Positions 26,228-34,914 of a DNA stretch of 64,000 nucleotides are shown one piece after another (the stretch's first letter is position 1; each line of letters begins with the position of its first letter). The DNA is from Fibrobacter sp. (GTDB taxonomy: Bacteria > Fibrobacterota > Fibrobacteria > Fibrobacterales > Fibrobacteraceae), in the NCBI GenBank assembly GCA_017649565.1, contig JAGCGO010000030.1, forward strand, positions 1-64,000, in the 5' to 3' direction. Made by a program: the position numbers and the translations under genes. The notes under the pieces are model-generated. The model did no database searches and was not told the origin of the DNA. It saw nothing but the letters and a program-made list of their open reading frames with translations.

Positions 26228-28276
26228 TTAGTTTGCCGGGGTGCGCAAGAATCGAATTGCGCTCCCCGGTTTTATTTGTATGGTCACGTCGTCTTCGTGG
26301 AATCCTTTGGATTCCATGTATTCGACGATGTTGTCGGCCTGCGCCTGGTTGCTGCAGACTACGGTGAGCTTGAAGTTGAACCGCCTCATCAGGTAGATGA
26401 CATCGTGCAGTACGGAAAAGCTTGAATTGGTGAGTCGGATGCCGCCGTCCGAGATGAACTGTACCTTCTTGGACAGCGCCTCCAGGCTGTACTTGCTGTT
26501 GGTCGGACAGCCGGTACCGTCGACCTTGATGCCGGGGAACGTGCCCGGGCACTTGTCCAGGTAGTCCGGAACGTGGTCCTGGTCGCTGTCGAGGTTGCAG
26601 CCGGTCGAGTCGACGGGGATGCCCGGTTGCGTGTTCGGGCATTTGTCCAGGTAGTCCGGAATGCCGTCGCGGTCGCGGTCGGCCGGACAGCCGTTGATGC
26701 CGACGAGCATCCCGCTGGGAGTTTCGGGGCACTGGTCCTTGGAGTCCGGGACGCCGTCCTGGTCCGTGTCGAGCGGGCAGCCGTGCTCGTCGATGATTTC
26801 GCCTTCTACGCTGTTGGGGCAGTTGTCTTCGCTGTCGGGGATTCCGTCGTGGTCAAAGTCGAGCGGGCAGCCGGTATGGTCGACAACCAGGCCCTTGCGT
26901 GTCCCCGGACAGCTGTCCTCGTCATTGAGGACGCCGTCATGGTCTTCGTCCAGCGGGCAGCCTTCTTCGTCGACCCTTTCGCCGGGAATCGATTTCGGGC
27001 ACTTGTCCGCATTGTCGTCGATGCCGTCTCCGTCGGAGTCGAGCTTGCAGCCTTTCTTGTTCACGGCGACGCCGATGGGCGTGTAGTCGCACATGTCCTG
27101 GTAGTCGGGAACGCCGTCCTGGTCGCTGTCGATGGGGCAGCCCCTGTAGTCCACGTAAACTCCGCTAGGCGTGTTGGGGCAGTCGTCGACGATGTTTAGC
27201 ACGCCGTCCCTGTCTTCGTCGACAGGGCAGCCGCGCTGGTTCACGGCGACGCCCAGAGCCGATCCGGGGCAGAGGTCCATGCGGTCGATAATCCCGTCGT
27301 GGTCGGAGTCCTTCCAGCTGAAGTCAAACGTCTTGTTGATGCTGAAGGACACGCCGAACTTGGGCTGGCCGGCTACGCGATACTCGATTGTCTGGTCGCC
27401 GGTTTCCCTCGTGACGGGCAGGCCGTGCTTTTCCTTGACCTTTTTTACGAATCCCAGTCCTATGTCGACTCCCAAGGAAAGGTCCGTCTGGCGGGGGAGG
27501 TGCAGGCGCAGGCCCGGAGTGAACCGCAGCGGGTCGTAAAGCGGGTCGGTGGAAAATTCCTTGCTGGTAAGCCTTGTCTCGCCGGAGAGCTCGAGGGAAA
27601 GGCTCAGAATCTTTTCCGGGAAGGCGTACAGGCCTGTACCCCAGAGCATGGTGATGTCCTTGTTGCTCATGCTCTTGTGGAAGCCGAGGTAGTTGTTCCA
27701 GTGGATGAGCCTGAAATTGTATAGCGATGCGTAAAAGGTCACCGCCATTGACCAGGACCCGGCCGTGTAGGCGAAGGATTCGTCGTCGCCCTTGATGTAC
27801 CATACGTGTCTCGGCCTGAACCCGGTAGATTCACTGCCGCTGGGGGCGTAGAGCTCGAGGGAGCCGCCGAGCTGTACGGGGATGGCTGTCGGTATACTGC
27901 CTTTCATGTAGAACTGGAGGTCGCCCATGGCGGTGCCGCTCAGTTCGGTTTGCCCGACCTCTCCGTCGTAGTGGACCGGGATGTACATGCCGACTTCCAG
28001 GTAATCCAGCGCGCCATACGCAATGAACGCGGAAAAGCTCGAAGAGGCCGCACTGTTGTCCATGCTGATTTTTTTCCCGGATTCGTCGGTATAGTAGCCG
28101 CCCAGGCCCAGCGGTTCGCCGTCGCTGACGGATTCAAGCCCGATGGAGCTGTAAATGATGCCCTGACCCAGGGTGAACGCCGTCGGAACCCTAACCCCTT
28201 CCGCACTCTTGGATATTCCTGTCTGTGCAAACAGGGAAATTGCGGACGAAAATAGGACCAGAAGCGTTTTTTTCAT
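26228..28276 (-). CDS. Outer-membrane barrel with nine TSP3 repeats and OmpA-like C-terminus
   Basis: The 682-residue precursor has a signal peptide (MKKTLLVLFSSAISLFAQ). Residues of about 20-315 look like a transmembrane beta-barrel. Nine thrombospondin type-3 repeats of 30 residues follow (about 322-590), each of the form D-x-D-x-D-G-x-x-D-x-x-D-x-C with a second cysteine near the end; these bind calcium in known proteins. The ninth has His in place of Gly. The last 80 residues have the strand-helix pattern of an OmpA domain, but the peptidoglycan-binding motif (TD...N..LS..RA) is replaced by NQAQADNIVEYM. The gene is monocistronic and convergent with protein B. A surface-to-peptidoglycan link as in OmpA is therefore doubtful. 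Confidence 0.87.
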   Translation of the reverse strand: MKKTLLVLFSSAISLFAQTGISKSAEGVRVPTAFTLGQGIIYSSIGLESVSDGEPLGLGGYYTDESGKKISMDNSAASSSFSAFIAYGALDYLEVGMYIPVHYDGEVGQTELSGTAMGDLQFYMKGSIPTAIPVQLGGSLELYAPSGSESTGFRPRHVWYIKGDDESFAYTAGSWSMAVTFYASLYNFRLIHWNNYLGFHKSMSNKDITMLWGTGLYAFPEKILSLSLELSGETRLTSKEFSTDPLYDPLRFTPGLRLHLPRQTDLSLGVDIGLGFVKKVKEKHGLPVTRETGDQTIEYRVAGQPKFGVSFSINKTFDFSWKDSDHDGIIDRMDLCPGSALGVAVNQRGCPVDEDRDGVLNIVDDCPNTPSGVYVDYRGCPIDSDQDGVPDYQDMCDYTPIGVAVNKKGCKLDSDGDGIDDNADKCPKSIPGERVDEEGCPLDEDHDGVLNDEDSCPGTRKGLVVDHTGCPLDFDHDGIPDSEDNCPNSVEGEIIDEHGCPLDTDQDGVPDSKDQCPETPSGMLVGINGCPADRDRDGIPDYLDKCPNTQPGIPVDSTGCNLDSDQDHVPDYLDKCPGTFPGIKVDGTGCPTNSKYSLEALSKKVQFISDGGIRLTNSSFSVLHDVIYLMRRFNFKLTVVCSNQAQADNIVEYMESKGFHEDDVTIQIKPGSAIRFLRTPAN

Positions 28277-28350
28277 AAATCACCATAGAAATTAAAAATA
28301 TTTTCGCCAAACTACTTGTTTTTTTCAGATTATGTGTATATTTCCATTTC

Positions 28351-28509
28351 GTGGTAAGAGAACGATATTCCAATACCGGTCGTCCGGCTTGGCACAGAAA
28401 GTCGCAAAAGGCTTACAAAATCAACAATTGGTTGATCTTGTTGCAGGTTGTGGCTGCATTTGCGCTGTGCGGGGTTATTTGGTTTGGTATTGAACGAGTC
28501 TTGCATTAA
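28351..28509 (+). CDS. Small single-span membrane protein, 52 residues
   Basis: A GTG at 28351 opens a 52-codon frame ending with TAA at 28507-28509. The product has a basic N-terminus with arginines and lysines (RERYSNTGRPAWHRKSQK) and one hydrophobic helix (WLILLQVVAAFALCGVIWFG, residues 27-46) followed by a short charged tail. The stop lies 21 bases before the next gene, which has its own Shine-Dalgarno, and all three genes point the same way. TATATT at 28337-28342 is placed for a near-leaderless GTG start. I do not recognise a family. The layout (positive-inside, one helix, head of an operon) argues that it is real. Confidence 0.65.
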   Translation: MVRERYSNTGRPAWHRKSQKAYKINNWLILLQVVAAFALCGVIWFGIERVLH

Positions 28510-28530
28510 CACAAAGGAAGGGAAAACTAC

Positions 28531-28731
28531 ATGAGTTTTGCTTACTATTGCGGTCGACGTCCGAAGGGAGATGGCTTTGATGCCACCGTCCCGTTCCCGA
28601 ATGAAGAAGAAACCGAGGAAGAAGAGGAAGAAGAAGAAGAACTCGACGAAGAAGTCGACTTTGACCAGCCTTCTTTCAAGAGGGACCAGATCTGGTCTGA
28701 CTATGCCGAGGATCTGGACTACGACCAGTGA
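28531..28731 (+). CDS. Small acidic protein with a glutamate run
   Basis: The 66-residue product has no signal peptide. A central stretch at about 26-42 is almost only glutamate and aspartate, and the ends are hydrophilic. I recognise no family. A strong AAGGAAGGG precedes the ATG. The stop overlaps the GTG start of the lytic transglycosylase gene (GTGA), so translation of the two is probably coupled. The protein may serve the following enzyme or be a short regulatory partner, but this is only context. Confidence 0.75.
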   Translation: MSFAYYCGRRPKGDGFDATVPFPNEEETEEEEEEEEELDEEVDFDQPSFKRDQIWSDYAEDLDYDQ

Positions 28732-31001
28732 TTTCCTGGTCTCGCTTTCTTGATATTGTAGTCGTGGCCGTTCTGGCCACGCTAGTGGTTGCCTGTTCTC
28801 CCCGCCAGGCTGCTTCGTCTATGGGCGAGGTGAACGGCGCGGAGACGGATCCCAAGTCCTTTGCCGAGCAAGCCTTGAGGGAGAAGGTCTCGGATTCGCT
28901 TGCGATCCGCCCGTCGTGGCAGTATTATCAGTATGGCTTGCAGGCCATGGAAAACCAGGAATGGGACCTGGCCCGCCATTATTTCGAGCAGTCGCTCAAC
29001 CAGCTGGTTGCCGAAAAGTTTGATACCCTTTATATGAACGTCTCCGAGGTGGAGGATTCCCTTTACCGCGTTAAAATGCCCGAGCGTATCTTGAGCGCCA
29101 TGGACGAGGTGTACCCCAACCTCGTTGAGTCGGGCAAGAAAGAAGAGACGTACCTCAAGAACGAGGTGGCTATCGAAGGTGTTGACGATCTGGACGAAAA
29201 CGAGGCCGACAGTGCATCGCTGCAGGTCATCGAGAATTTCCTGGATACCGTGGATGTAAGGCAGTTTACGCTTCCTATAGAATTCAACGAGCGCGTGCAG
29301 CAGGAAATATTCTACATGACGACGACGGCCCGCTCGTTTACGGAGGGCTCGCTCAACCGCAAGACCGCCTACGATTCCCTGATTAGCGCTGCCTTGGCCG
29401 AGAACGGCTTGCCGAAGGACCTGGTTTACCTGGCCCTCGTGGAGTCGGGTTTCAAGGTGAAGGCCTACAGCCGTGCGAAGGCTTCGGGCATGTGGCAGTT
29501 CATTCCCGAAACGGGCAAGCGGTACGGGCTTGATGTCAACTTCTGGGTGGACATGCGCCGTAACCCGGTGCTTGCGACCAATGCTGCTGCAAAATACCTT
29601 TCCAGGCTGTACGACGAGTTCGGGGACTGGTTGTTGGCGATGGCCGCCTACAACTGCGGCGAAGGCCGTGTACGGCGCCTGATTGCCGAAATGATGGCGG
29701 ATACGACCCGCGATTCCAGTCAGGCGATAACTTATTGGGACTTGGCTTTGCCCAAGGAGACCATGCGTTATGTGCCGCGCATCCTGGCGGCCATGGTTAT
29801 CGGGCATTTCCCAGAACATTACGAGATGAGCGTTACCCCGCAGCATCTGCCGGACTACGACACGGTGACCGTTTTCGATTCCTTCTCGCTGGAGCAGGTG
29901 GCCAAGGCCATCAAGGTTCCCGAGGATACCCTGCGCGACTTGAACATGGAACTCGTGATGTGGTGTACCCCGCCGGACAAGAGCTCCTACGTGCTGCGCC
30001 TGCCTGTCGGCAAGCGCCCCGCCTTTGTCGACAACTACGACAAGATGGAAAAGAACAACTTCTCCAGCTGGGCGCACCATAAGGTGAGGAGGGGGGAGAA
30101 CCTGGGGATGATTGCCAGGAAGTACGGGATTTCCGTTTCCGAGATCAAGCAGGCGAACAACATGAAGAATTCGAGAATTCGCGTGGGGCGCAACCTGCTG
30201 ATTCCTGTGAAGGTCAAGCCGAGAAAGGCTTCGGGCAAGAAGCCTGCCAAGGTGAAAATCTACGTGGCCAAGCTCGGGGATAATGTCGCGTCTGTGGCCC
30301 GCATGTACGGTGTCTCGCAGGAATCGCTGCGCACCTGGAACTCGATGAGCGCAAGCGCGATGATCAAGTCGGGCGATACGTTGTATGTCTCGAAGCCGGA
30401 ACTGAAGCCGGTTGCCGTTACTCCGACCAAGGTCCCGCTCAAGAACAAGTACGTGGTTGAATCCGGCGACACCTACGCGTCCATCGCGAAACTGTTCGGC
30501 ATTCCCGTTGTGTCTCTCCTCTATGCGAACGACGGGTTCTCGAAGCGCCTCCATGTCGGCGACACGCTGGCGGTCCCGAGCCTCTCGCAGATCAAGAAGA
30601 AGGCCTCCAAGGCCGACAAGAAGCAGAAAGGGGTTGTCCAGGCCTCTGCAGTCCAGAGCCCCAGTACGGACGGAATGTACACGGTGCAGGCTGGCGACAA
30701 CTTGTACAGCATAGCCAGGCGCTTCTCCACGACGACCGACATGATTCGTCGCTTGAACAATATGGGAACTTCCAATGCCATCCACCCGGGGCAGGTTATT
30801 CGCGTCCAGGGCGAGGTCGACGAGGATGCCGCTGCGCCGGCGAATCCCGGTGAAGTCGTCCATACGGTCAAGAAGGGCGAAGGCCTTTGGGACATCGCCC
30901 GTCAGTACAAGGTAACGATCGAGGAAATTGTTCGTTGGAACGGACTGAACGATACCAAGGTGAAACCTGGCGACCGACTTAAAATTGTTAAAAAACAGTA
31001 A
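28728..31001 (+). CDS. mltD: MltD-like membrane-bound lytic murein transglycosylase
   Basis: This enzyme cleaves peptidoglycan glycan strands to 1,6-anhydro ends in the periplasm. The 757-residue precursor starts with GTG and has a lipoprotein signal with Cys23 (TLVVAC). A helical region of about 200 residues is followed by the SLT domain: PKDLVYLALVESGFK with catalytic Glu239, then AKASGMWQFIPETGKRYGL and MAAYNCGEGRV. Five LysM domains come next (from about residue 450 to the end), with starts such as HKVRRGENLGMIARKYG, YVVESGDTYASIAKLFG and HTVKKGEGLWDIARQY. E. coli MltD has fewer LysM copies. A Pro/Lys-rich linker separates LysM 3 and 4. It is the last gene of a three-gene operon. Confidence 0.93.
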   Translation: MISWSRFLDIVVVAVLATLVVACSPRQAASSMGEVNGAETDPKSFAEQALREKVSDSLAIRPSWQYYQYGLQAMENQEWDLARHYFEQSLNQLVAEKFDTLYMNVSEVEDSLYRVKMPERILSAMDEVYPNLVESGKKEETYLKNEVAIEGVDDLDENEADSASLQVIENFLDTVDVRQFTLPIEFNERVQQEIFYMTTTARSFTEGSLNRKTAYDSLISAALAENGLPKDLVYLALVESGFKVKAYSRAKASGMWQFIPETGKRYGLDVNFWVDMRRNPVLATNAAAKYLSRLYDEFGDWLLAMAAYNCGEGRVRRLIAEMMADTTRDSSQAITYWDLALPKETMRYVPRILAAMVIGHFPEHYEMSVTPQHLPDYDTVTVFDSFSLEQVAKAIKVPEDTLRDLNMELVMWCTPPDKSSYVLRLPVGKRPAFVDNYDKMEKNNFSSWAHHKVRRGENLGMIARKYGISVSEIKQANNMKNSRIRVGRNLLIPVKVKPRKASGKKPAKVKIYVAKLGDNVASVARMYGVSQESLRTWNSMSASAMIKSGDTLYVSKPELKPVAVTPTKVPLKNKYVVESGDTYASIAKLFGIPVVSLLYANDGFSKRLHVGDTLAVPSLSQIKKKASKADKKQKGVVQASAVQSPSTDGMYTVQAGDNLYSIARRFSTTTDMIRRLNNMGTSNAIHPGQVIRVQGEVDEDAAAPANPGEVVHTVKKGEGLWDIARQYKVTIEEIVRWNGLNDTKVKPGDRLKIVKKQ

Positions 31002-31149
31002 ACTTTTATAAACAAAGGCGTCGGCTTGCGTTTCCAGAAAAGGCGAGAAAATGGAATTTGGTGTAAATTGTTTTTTTTCTGTACGATTTCCGAAAAAAAA
31101 AGTGTAGTTTTAGCATTAGATTTATAACAACCATTCTTCTGGAGCATAT

Positions 31150-31884
31150 ATGAAGAAACAAATATTTGGCGTGTGCGCTTTGAGCTTGTTGCTCGCTATG
31201 ACCGCTTGCGATGATAAAATGGATCCGAATAATCCGCAATCCGTACGTAAGGAACTGACCAAGAGGAAAATCCCCTTCACTCCGAACCAGTTCGTATCCT
31301 ATGCGGCAAATGGCGATACCGCCAAGATGACTTTGTTCCTCCAGGCTTCGTTCGAAATTGATGCCGCTGCCGACAACGGCAACAATGCCGTGGCTATCGC
31401 TGCGAACAAGGGCAACATCATGTCGCTCAATTACCTCTTTGCCCACGGCGCCAAGGCCGATGTGCGCAACAGTAACGGCGAATCGGTTGTCGACAATGCC
31501 GTCATGATGGGTAACAAGGAAGTGGTCGCTATCCTTCTCGAACAGTTGAAGAAGGAAGGCGCTGACCCGGCTGGCCTGAGCAGTGCCGTTCTGATCGCTG
31601 CCAAGCGTGGCAATGTCGACGTGCTCGAAATGCTTGCCAATGCGGGCGCTCCGCTCGATGTCCGTGGCCCGGATGGCTACCTGCCCCTCCACTGGACCGT
31701 CAAAAGCGGTAACTACGACGCGATGGTGTTCCTGCTGGACAAGGGTGCCGACGTGAACGCCAAGTGCGGTCAGGGTTACTCCGTGCTCGACTGGGCGACC
31801 AACGAAGGCTATCCGCGCCTGATCAAGGAACTCAAGAAGCGCGGCGGCAAGAACACTCCGAAGTATTTCAAGGATTCCAAGTAA
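31150..31884 (+). CDS. Ankyrin-repeat lipoprotein
   Basis: The 244-residue precursor has a lipoprotein signal with Cys20 (LAMTAC). The rest consists of ankyrin-type helix pairs, with consensus-like pieces NGNNAVAIAANKGNIMSLNYLFAHGA, GLSSAVLIAAKRGNVDVLEMLANAGA, DGYLPLHWTVKSGNYDAMVFLLDKGA and GQGYSVLDWATNEGY. About five repeats can be seen. Ankyrin repeats mediate protein-protein contacts, and the partner is unknown. CTGGAG precedes the ATG. The gene is flanked by an AT-rich promoter region and its own terminator, so it is monocistronic. Confidence 0.88.
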   Translation: MKKQIFGVCALSLLLAMTACDDKMDPNNPQSVRKELTKRKIPFTPNQFVSYAANGDTAKMTLFLQASFEIDAAADNGNNAVAIAANKGNIMSLNYLFAHGAKADVRNSNGESVVDNAVMMGNKEVVAILLEQLKKEGADPAGLSSAVLIAAKRGNVDVLEMLANAGAPLDVRGPDGYLPLHWTVKSGNYDAMVFLLDKGADVNAKCGQGYSVLDWATNEGYPRLIKELKKRGGKNTPKYFKDSK

Positions 31885-31921
31885 TTTGGTCTTAATTTCG
31901 TAAGAATTAAGTGTTTTTTTG

Positions 31922-31953
31922 AAAAACCTCTGCTTTTGGGCAGAGGTTCTTTT
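31922..31953 (+). terminator. Terminator directly before the TonB operon
   Basis: AACCTCTGC (31925-31933) and GCAGAGGTT (31940-31948) form a 9-bp stem followed by CTTTT. The -10-like TATTTT of the next gene begins inside the tail. Confidence 0.85.
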
Positions 31954-31954
31954 G

Positions 31955-31960
31955 TATTTT
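31955..31960 (+). promoter_or_regulatory. -10 box of the TonB operon
   Basis: TATTTT ends eight bases before the ATG of the DUF3450 gene. No Shine-Dalgarno lies between, so transcription probably starts at or next to the A of the ATG. A matching -35 box is not obvious because the terminator stem occupies the site. Confidence 0.5.
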
Positions 31961-31967
31961 TCGCACT

Positions 31968-32762
31968 ATGAAATTTCACATTGTCCAAAAACTGTTTCTC
32001 TGCTTGTGCTTAAGCAGCATTCTTGCCTTTGCACAGGAGACCGTAGAAATTATTCGCCGGCAGATAAAGGCTGTCGAGCTGGAAACTTCCCGCGAGAAAT
32101 CTCTCCACGATGCCGAAAAGAAGCGCCATGCGGAATTCATCGAGGTGGGACGCAAGAAGGTGCAGGCGCTCTCCGCCCAGAACAAGGCGCTGCTCGCCGA
32201 AATCGATTCTCTCAAGGCCGAGATCAAGAATCTTGACGACGCCCGCCAGAAGACGACCGGGACCATCCACTGGTACGAAAGCCGTAAGCAGAAGTATCAG
32301 GAATCGCTGGCCAAGGTTATCGACTCCCTTGCTCCGGCATTCGAGGCGGACTTCCCCTACAAGAACGACGAGGTTGTCAGGAGCATCCACGAGATTGCCG
32401 AGCAGCTCGGCAAGGGATTCGTGAATGCAGACGACGCCATCAACCGTACGCTTGAAATCTACTACGACCGCATCCGGCTGGGGTACACGACGGAAGTGTA
32501 CAAGGGGTTCCTCCAGGTGAACGCCCGCAACGTGCCGGGAACGTTCCTCCGCTACGGGGCTGTTTCTTCGGTGTTCGTGAGCAACGACGGCAACGACGTG
32601 CTGTGGTTGGCGAAGACTGCGGACGGCGGTTATGTCTGGAACAATGTCTCGGATGACTTTGCCATGAGAACGGCTCTCAAGGACGTGATGAAGGTGGCCG
32701 AAGGGAAGACCGCCCCGCGCCTTGTCTCCATCCCGGTCTCCGTTCCTAAGGAGGGATTATAA
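31968..32762 (+). CDS. DUF3450-family periplasmic coiled-coil protein
   Basis: The 264-residue precursor has a signal peptide ending at ILAFAQ. Residues of about 25-115 form a coiled coil rich in Lys/Glu (for example EKSLHDAEKKRHAEF). A globular part follows with GYTTEVYKGFLQVN and the FLRYGAVSSVFVSNDGNDVLWL segment. DUF3450 proteins are commonly the first gene of TtpC-type TonB operons, and this copy has that position. Its stop and the next start overlap as TAATG. The exact function is unknown; it is thought to help the periplasmic side of the energy-transducing complex. Confidence 0.85.
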   Translation: MKFHIVQKLFLCLCLSSILAFAQETVEIIRRQIKAVELETSREKSLHDAEKKRHAEFIEVGRKKVQALSAQNKALLAEIDSLKAEIKNLDDARQKTTGTIHWYESRKQKYQESLAKVIDSLAPAFEADFPYKNDEVVRSIHEIAEQLGKGFVNADDAINRTLEIYYDRIRLGYTTEVYKGFLQVNARNVPGTFLRYGAVSSVFVSNDGNDVLWLAKTADGGYVWNNVSDDFAMRTALKDVMKVAEGKTAPRLVSIPVSVPKEGL

Positions 32763-34255
32763 TGTCTCTCGTTACTCGTACCTCGTCTCTCGTCTTAATC
32801 TCCCTTCTCTGCCTTGCTCCGCTTTCCTTTGCCCAGCAGAAAAACGATATTGACGCTGTCAAGAAGCGTGCCGAGCTGAACAGTGCAAAGGCTGACCTCG
32901 AAGAAGCCCGCAAGAAGCGTGACATGGCTGTCGCTGCCCGCTGGAAGGACAGGGAAGCCGCTAACCAGGAACGCGAACTGTTCAACGAAAGGTACCAGGA
33001 AAGCAAGGAAAAGGTGGACGCCCTGATGTCGGAACGCGCCCGCCTGTTCGAAGACGTGCGTGTCGCCCGCGAGGATCTTGCGCAGATCAAGCAGCAGGCC
33101 GAAACGGCACGCTCGGAATTCCTTTCCCTGGCTGTCGGGCCTGAACGCTTAGAAACGCTTTCCAAGTTCCAGGAGCAGGGCGTGCCCTTCAAGCTGCCGG
33201 AACGTACCGAGGCGATGAACAAGGTCAAGAAGGAAATGGGCCTGTACCGCGACGATCCGCTCCGCATAGCCCGTTCCGTCTTTGCCGTGGCCCAGTCCGA
33301 ACTCGATTTTACTCGCGAGATCCGCTACGAGAAGGCCGAACTGCTGTTCGGTACTGCCGTTGCCGAGGGCGACCGCATGCGTATCGGTGGCCTCTATGCG
33401 ATGCAGATGGCCAAGGTTTCGGACATCAACGGCTTCCATCCGTCGGCCTTGATGCTTCCGGTTGCCGGAGAAAAGAGCCGCACTTACAGCTGGCAGGAAA
33501 ACTTGGCTCCCGAAACCAAGGGCCAGGTCGCCAAGGTGTTCAGTGCTGTTGCGGATTCCGCTTATATTATGGCTCCCGTCGATGTGCTGTTGAGCACCGA
33601 ACTTTCTTCCGAGATTGCTAGCCACCAGGAAAAGAGCTGGAAGGAAGATCTTGTCCAGTTCTTCAAGGACGGTGGCATCCTGATGTATCCGATTGTCGCT
33701 ATTCTTGTGCTGGGTGTGCTGATTGTGCTGTGGCGCCTTGTTGTGCTCTTGATCTTGAGCTTTGGCGGTATGTCTACCCGTCGTGCCATCAAGGCTTTGG
33801 CTGCTGGCGATGTCGATGCGGCGCGCAAGCTGGCCCCGACGACGCGTGGTGCCGTGGGCAAGGTGCTCCGTACGGCTCTGCTCAAGAACTACCCGAGCCG
33901 CGCCAGTGCCGAAAAGGGTCTCGAGGAACTCTTTGCGGGCGAAGTCCCGAAAATCGAGAAGGCGCTCTCCTGGATTTCCGTGTTTGCGGCGACCGCTCCG
34001 TTGCTGGGCCTCTTGGGTACGGTGATGGGTATGATCGAACTCTTCGACGTGATTACGATGCATGGCACGAGCGATCCGAAACTTTTGGCGGGCGGTATTT
34101 CGATTGCCTTGGTGACGACGGAAGCGGGCCTTATCGTGGCCATTCCGCTGCAGCTGCTGCATACGTTCCTGGTGAACCGTGCTGACGCCCTGCGCGGCCG
34201 TATGGAAAAGGCCGGCCTTGCCGTGTTGAACGCCATTTGGATCAAGGAACGCTGA
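32762..34255 (+). CDS. TtpC-like MotA/TolQ/ExbB proton channel with periplasmic extension
   Basis: The 497-residue protein begins with a signal sequence followed by a coiled coil (about 25-130) and a periplasmic segment. The MotA/TolQ/ExbB domain occupies the last 200 residues, with membrane spans at about 300-325 (MYPIVAILVLGVLIVLWRLV) and in FAATAPLLGLLGTVMGMIELF and GLIVAIPLQLLHTFLV. TtpC, known from the Vibrio TonB2 system, has this architecture and is needed together with ExbB, ExbD and TonB. The first eleven codons (MSLVTRTSSLV) are built from a 7-bp tandem repeat. The Shine-Dalgarno GGAGG is strong. The gene overlaps its neighbours on both sides. Confidence 0.88.
   Translation: MSLVTRTSSLVLISLLCLAPLSFAQQKNDIDAVKKRAELNSAKADLEEARKKRDMAVAARWKDREAANQERELFNERYQESKEKVDALMSERARLFEDVRVAREDLAQIKQQAETARSEFLSLAVGPERLETLSKFQEQGVPFKLPERTEAMNKVKKEMGLYRDDPLRIARSVFAVAQSELDFTREIRYEKAELLFGTAVAEGDRMRIGGLYAMQMAKVSDINGFHPSALMLPVAGEKSRTYSWQENLAPETKGQVAKVFSAVADSAYIMAPVDVLLSTELSSEIASHQEKSWKEDLVQFFKDGGILMYPIVAILVLGVLIVLWRLVVLLILSFGGMSTRRAIKALAAGDVDAARKLAPTTRGAVGKVLRTALLKNYPSRASAEKGLEELFAGEVPKIEKALSWISVFAATAPLLGLLGTVMGMIELFDVITMHGTSDPKLLAGGISIALVTTEAGLIVAIPLQLLHTFLVNRADALRGRMEKAGLAVLNAIWIKER
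32764..32798 (+). repeat. 7-bp tandem repeat inside the TtpC signal sequence
   Basis: Units GTCTCTC, GTTACTC, GTACCTC, GTCTCTC and GTCTTAA follow directly on the start codon. Because three units make 21 bp, the frame is kept and the repeat encodes SLVTRTSSLV. Confidence 0.8.
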
Positions 34256-34914
34256 TGACCGAATATTCCGTCATCGAAACAGCCTTGGGAACGGTCACTC
34301 GCGGTGGCTGGGTCCTCGCCCCGATATTCTTGTTGGGGTGGTTCGGCTGGTTTATGATGATTGAACGCTACGGCTTCTACTTTATGCTGAAGGGCAGGTC
34401 GACAGCTACGTTCTGGAAGGACTTGGAAAAGCTGGGCGAGGACGAGGCGGTCAAGCGTCTGGGCAAGCGCCGTTTCGGCTATTTCCTGGCTCTTGTCGAG
34501 GATATTCGCAAGTACCGCAGTCAGGGGCCTGTCGCCGTGCGTAATGCCATGGATGCGACCCGCCACGATATTTCGCTACGCCTGTCGCGTTCGCTCAAGA
34601 CGATTTCTACATGTGCCGCTATCGCCCCGATGCTTGGGCTTTTGGGTACGGTTTCGGGCATGGTGCATACCTTCGAGACAATACAACTTTTCGGGTTCGG
34701 CAATCCGGTCCTGTTGGCCGACGGTATTTCCGAAGCCCTGCTTACGACCCAGGCGGGGCTGCTTGTCGCGTTCCCGTTGATGCTCGCGTACAATTTTTTG
34801 ATGAACAAGATCGAACGCGTCGAGGATTTCGCTTGGAGCGAGGCGCTTCGTTTTGAATCCAGGTCTTTCGGACTTGCCGAGGTGCCCGAAGATGGTGCCA
34901 GGGAGGATCAATGA
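34255..34914 (+). CDS. exbB: ExbB-type proton channel subunit
   Basis: The 219-residue protein has a first membrane span (GGWVLAPIFLLGWFGWFMMIERY) and two further spans in the MotA/TolQ/ExbB domain (CAAIAPMLGLLGTVSGMVHTF and LLTTQAGLLVAFPLMLAYNFL). It forms the inner-membrane proton channel with ExbD. The ATG at 34255 is chosen because it overlaps the TtpC stop (TGATG) and has AAGGA upstream; an upstream in-frame ATG at 34237 would lie inside TtpC. It lacks the long periplasmic extension of its upstream paralogue. The stop overlaps exbD (ATGA). Confidence 0.93.
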   Translation: MTEYSVIETALGTVTRGGWVLAPIFLLGWFGWFMMIERYGFYFMLKGRSTATFWKDLEKLGEDEAVKRLGKRRFGYFLALVEDIRKYRSQGPVAVRNAMDATRHDISLRLSRSLKTISTCAAIAPMLGLLGTVSGMVHTFETIQLFGFGNPVLLADGISEALLTTQAGLLVAFPLMLAYNFLMNKIERVEDFAWSEALRFESRSFGLAEVPEDGAREDQ

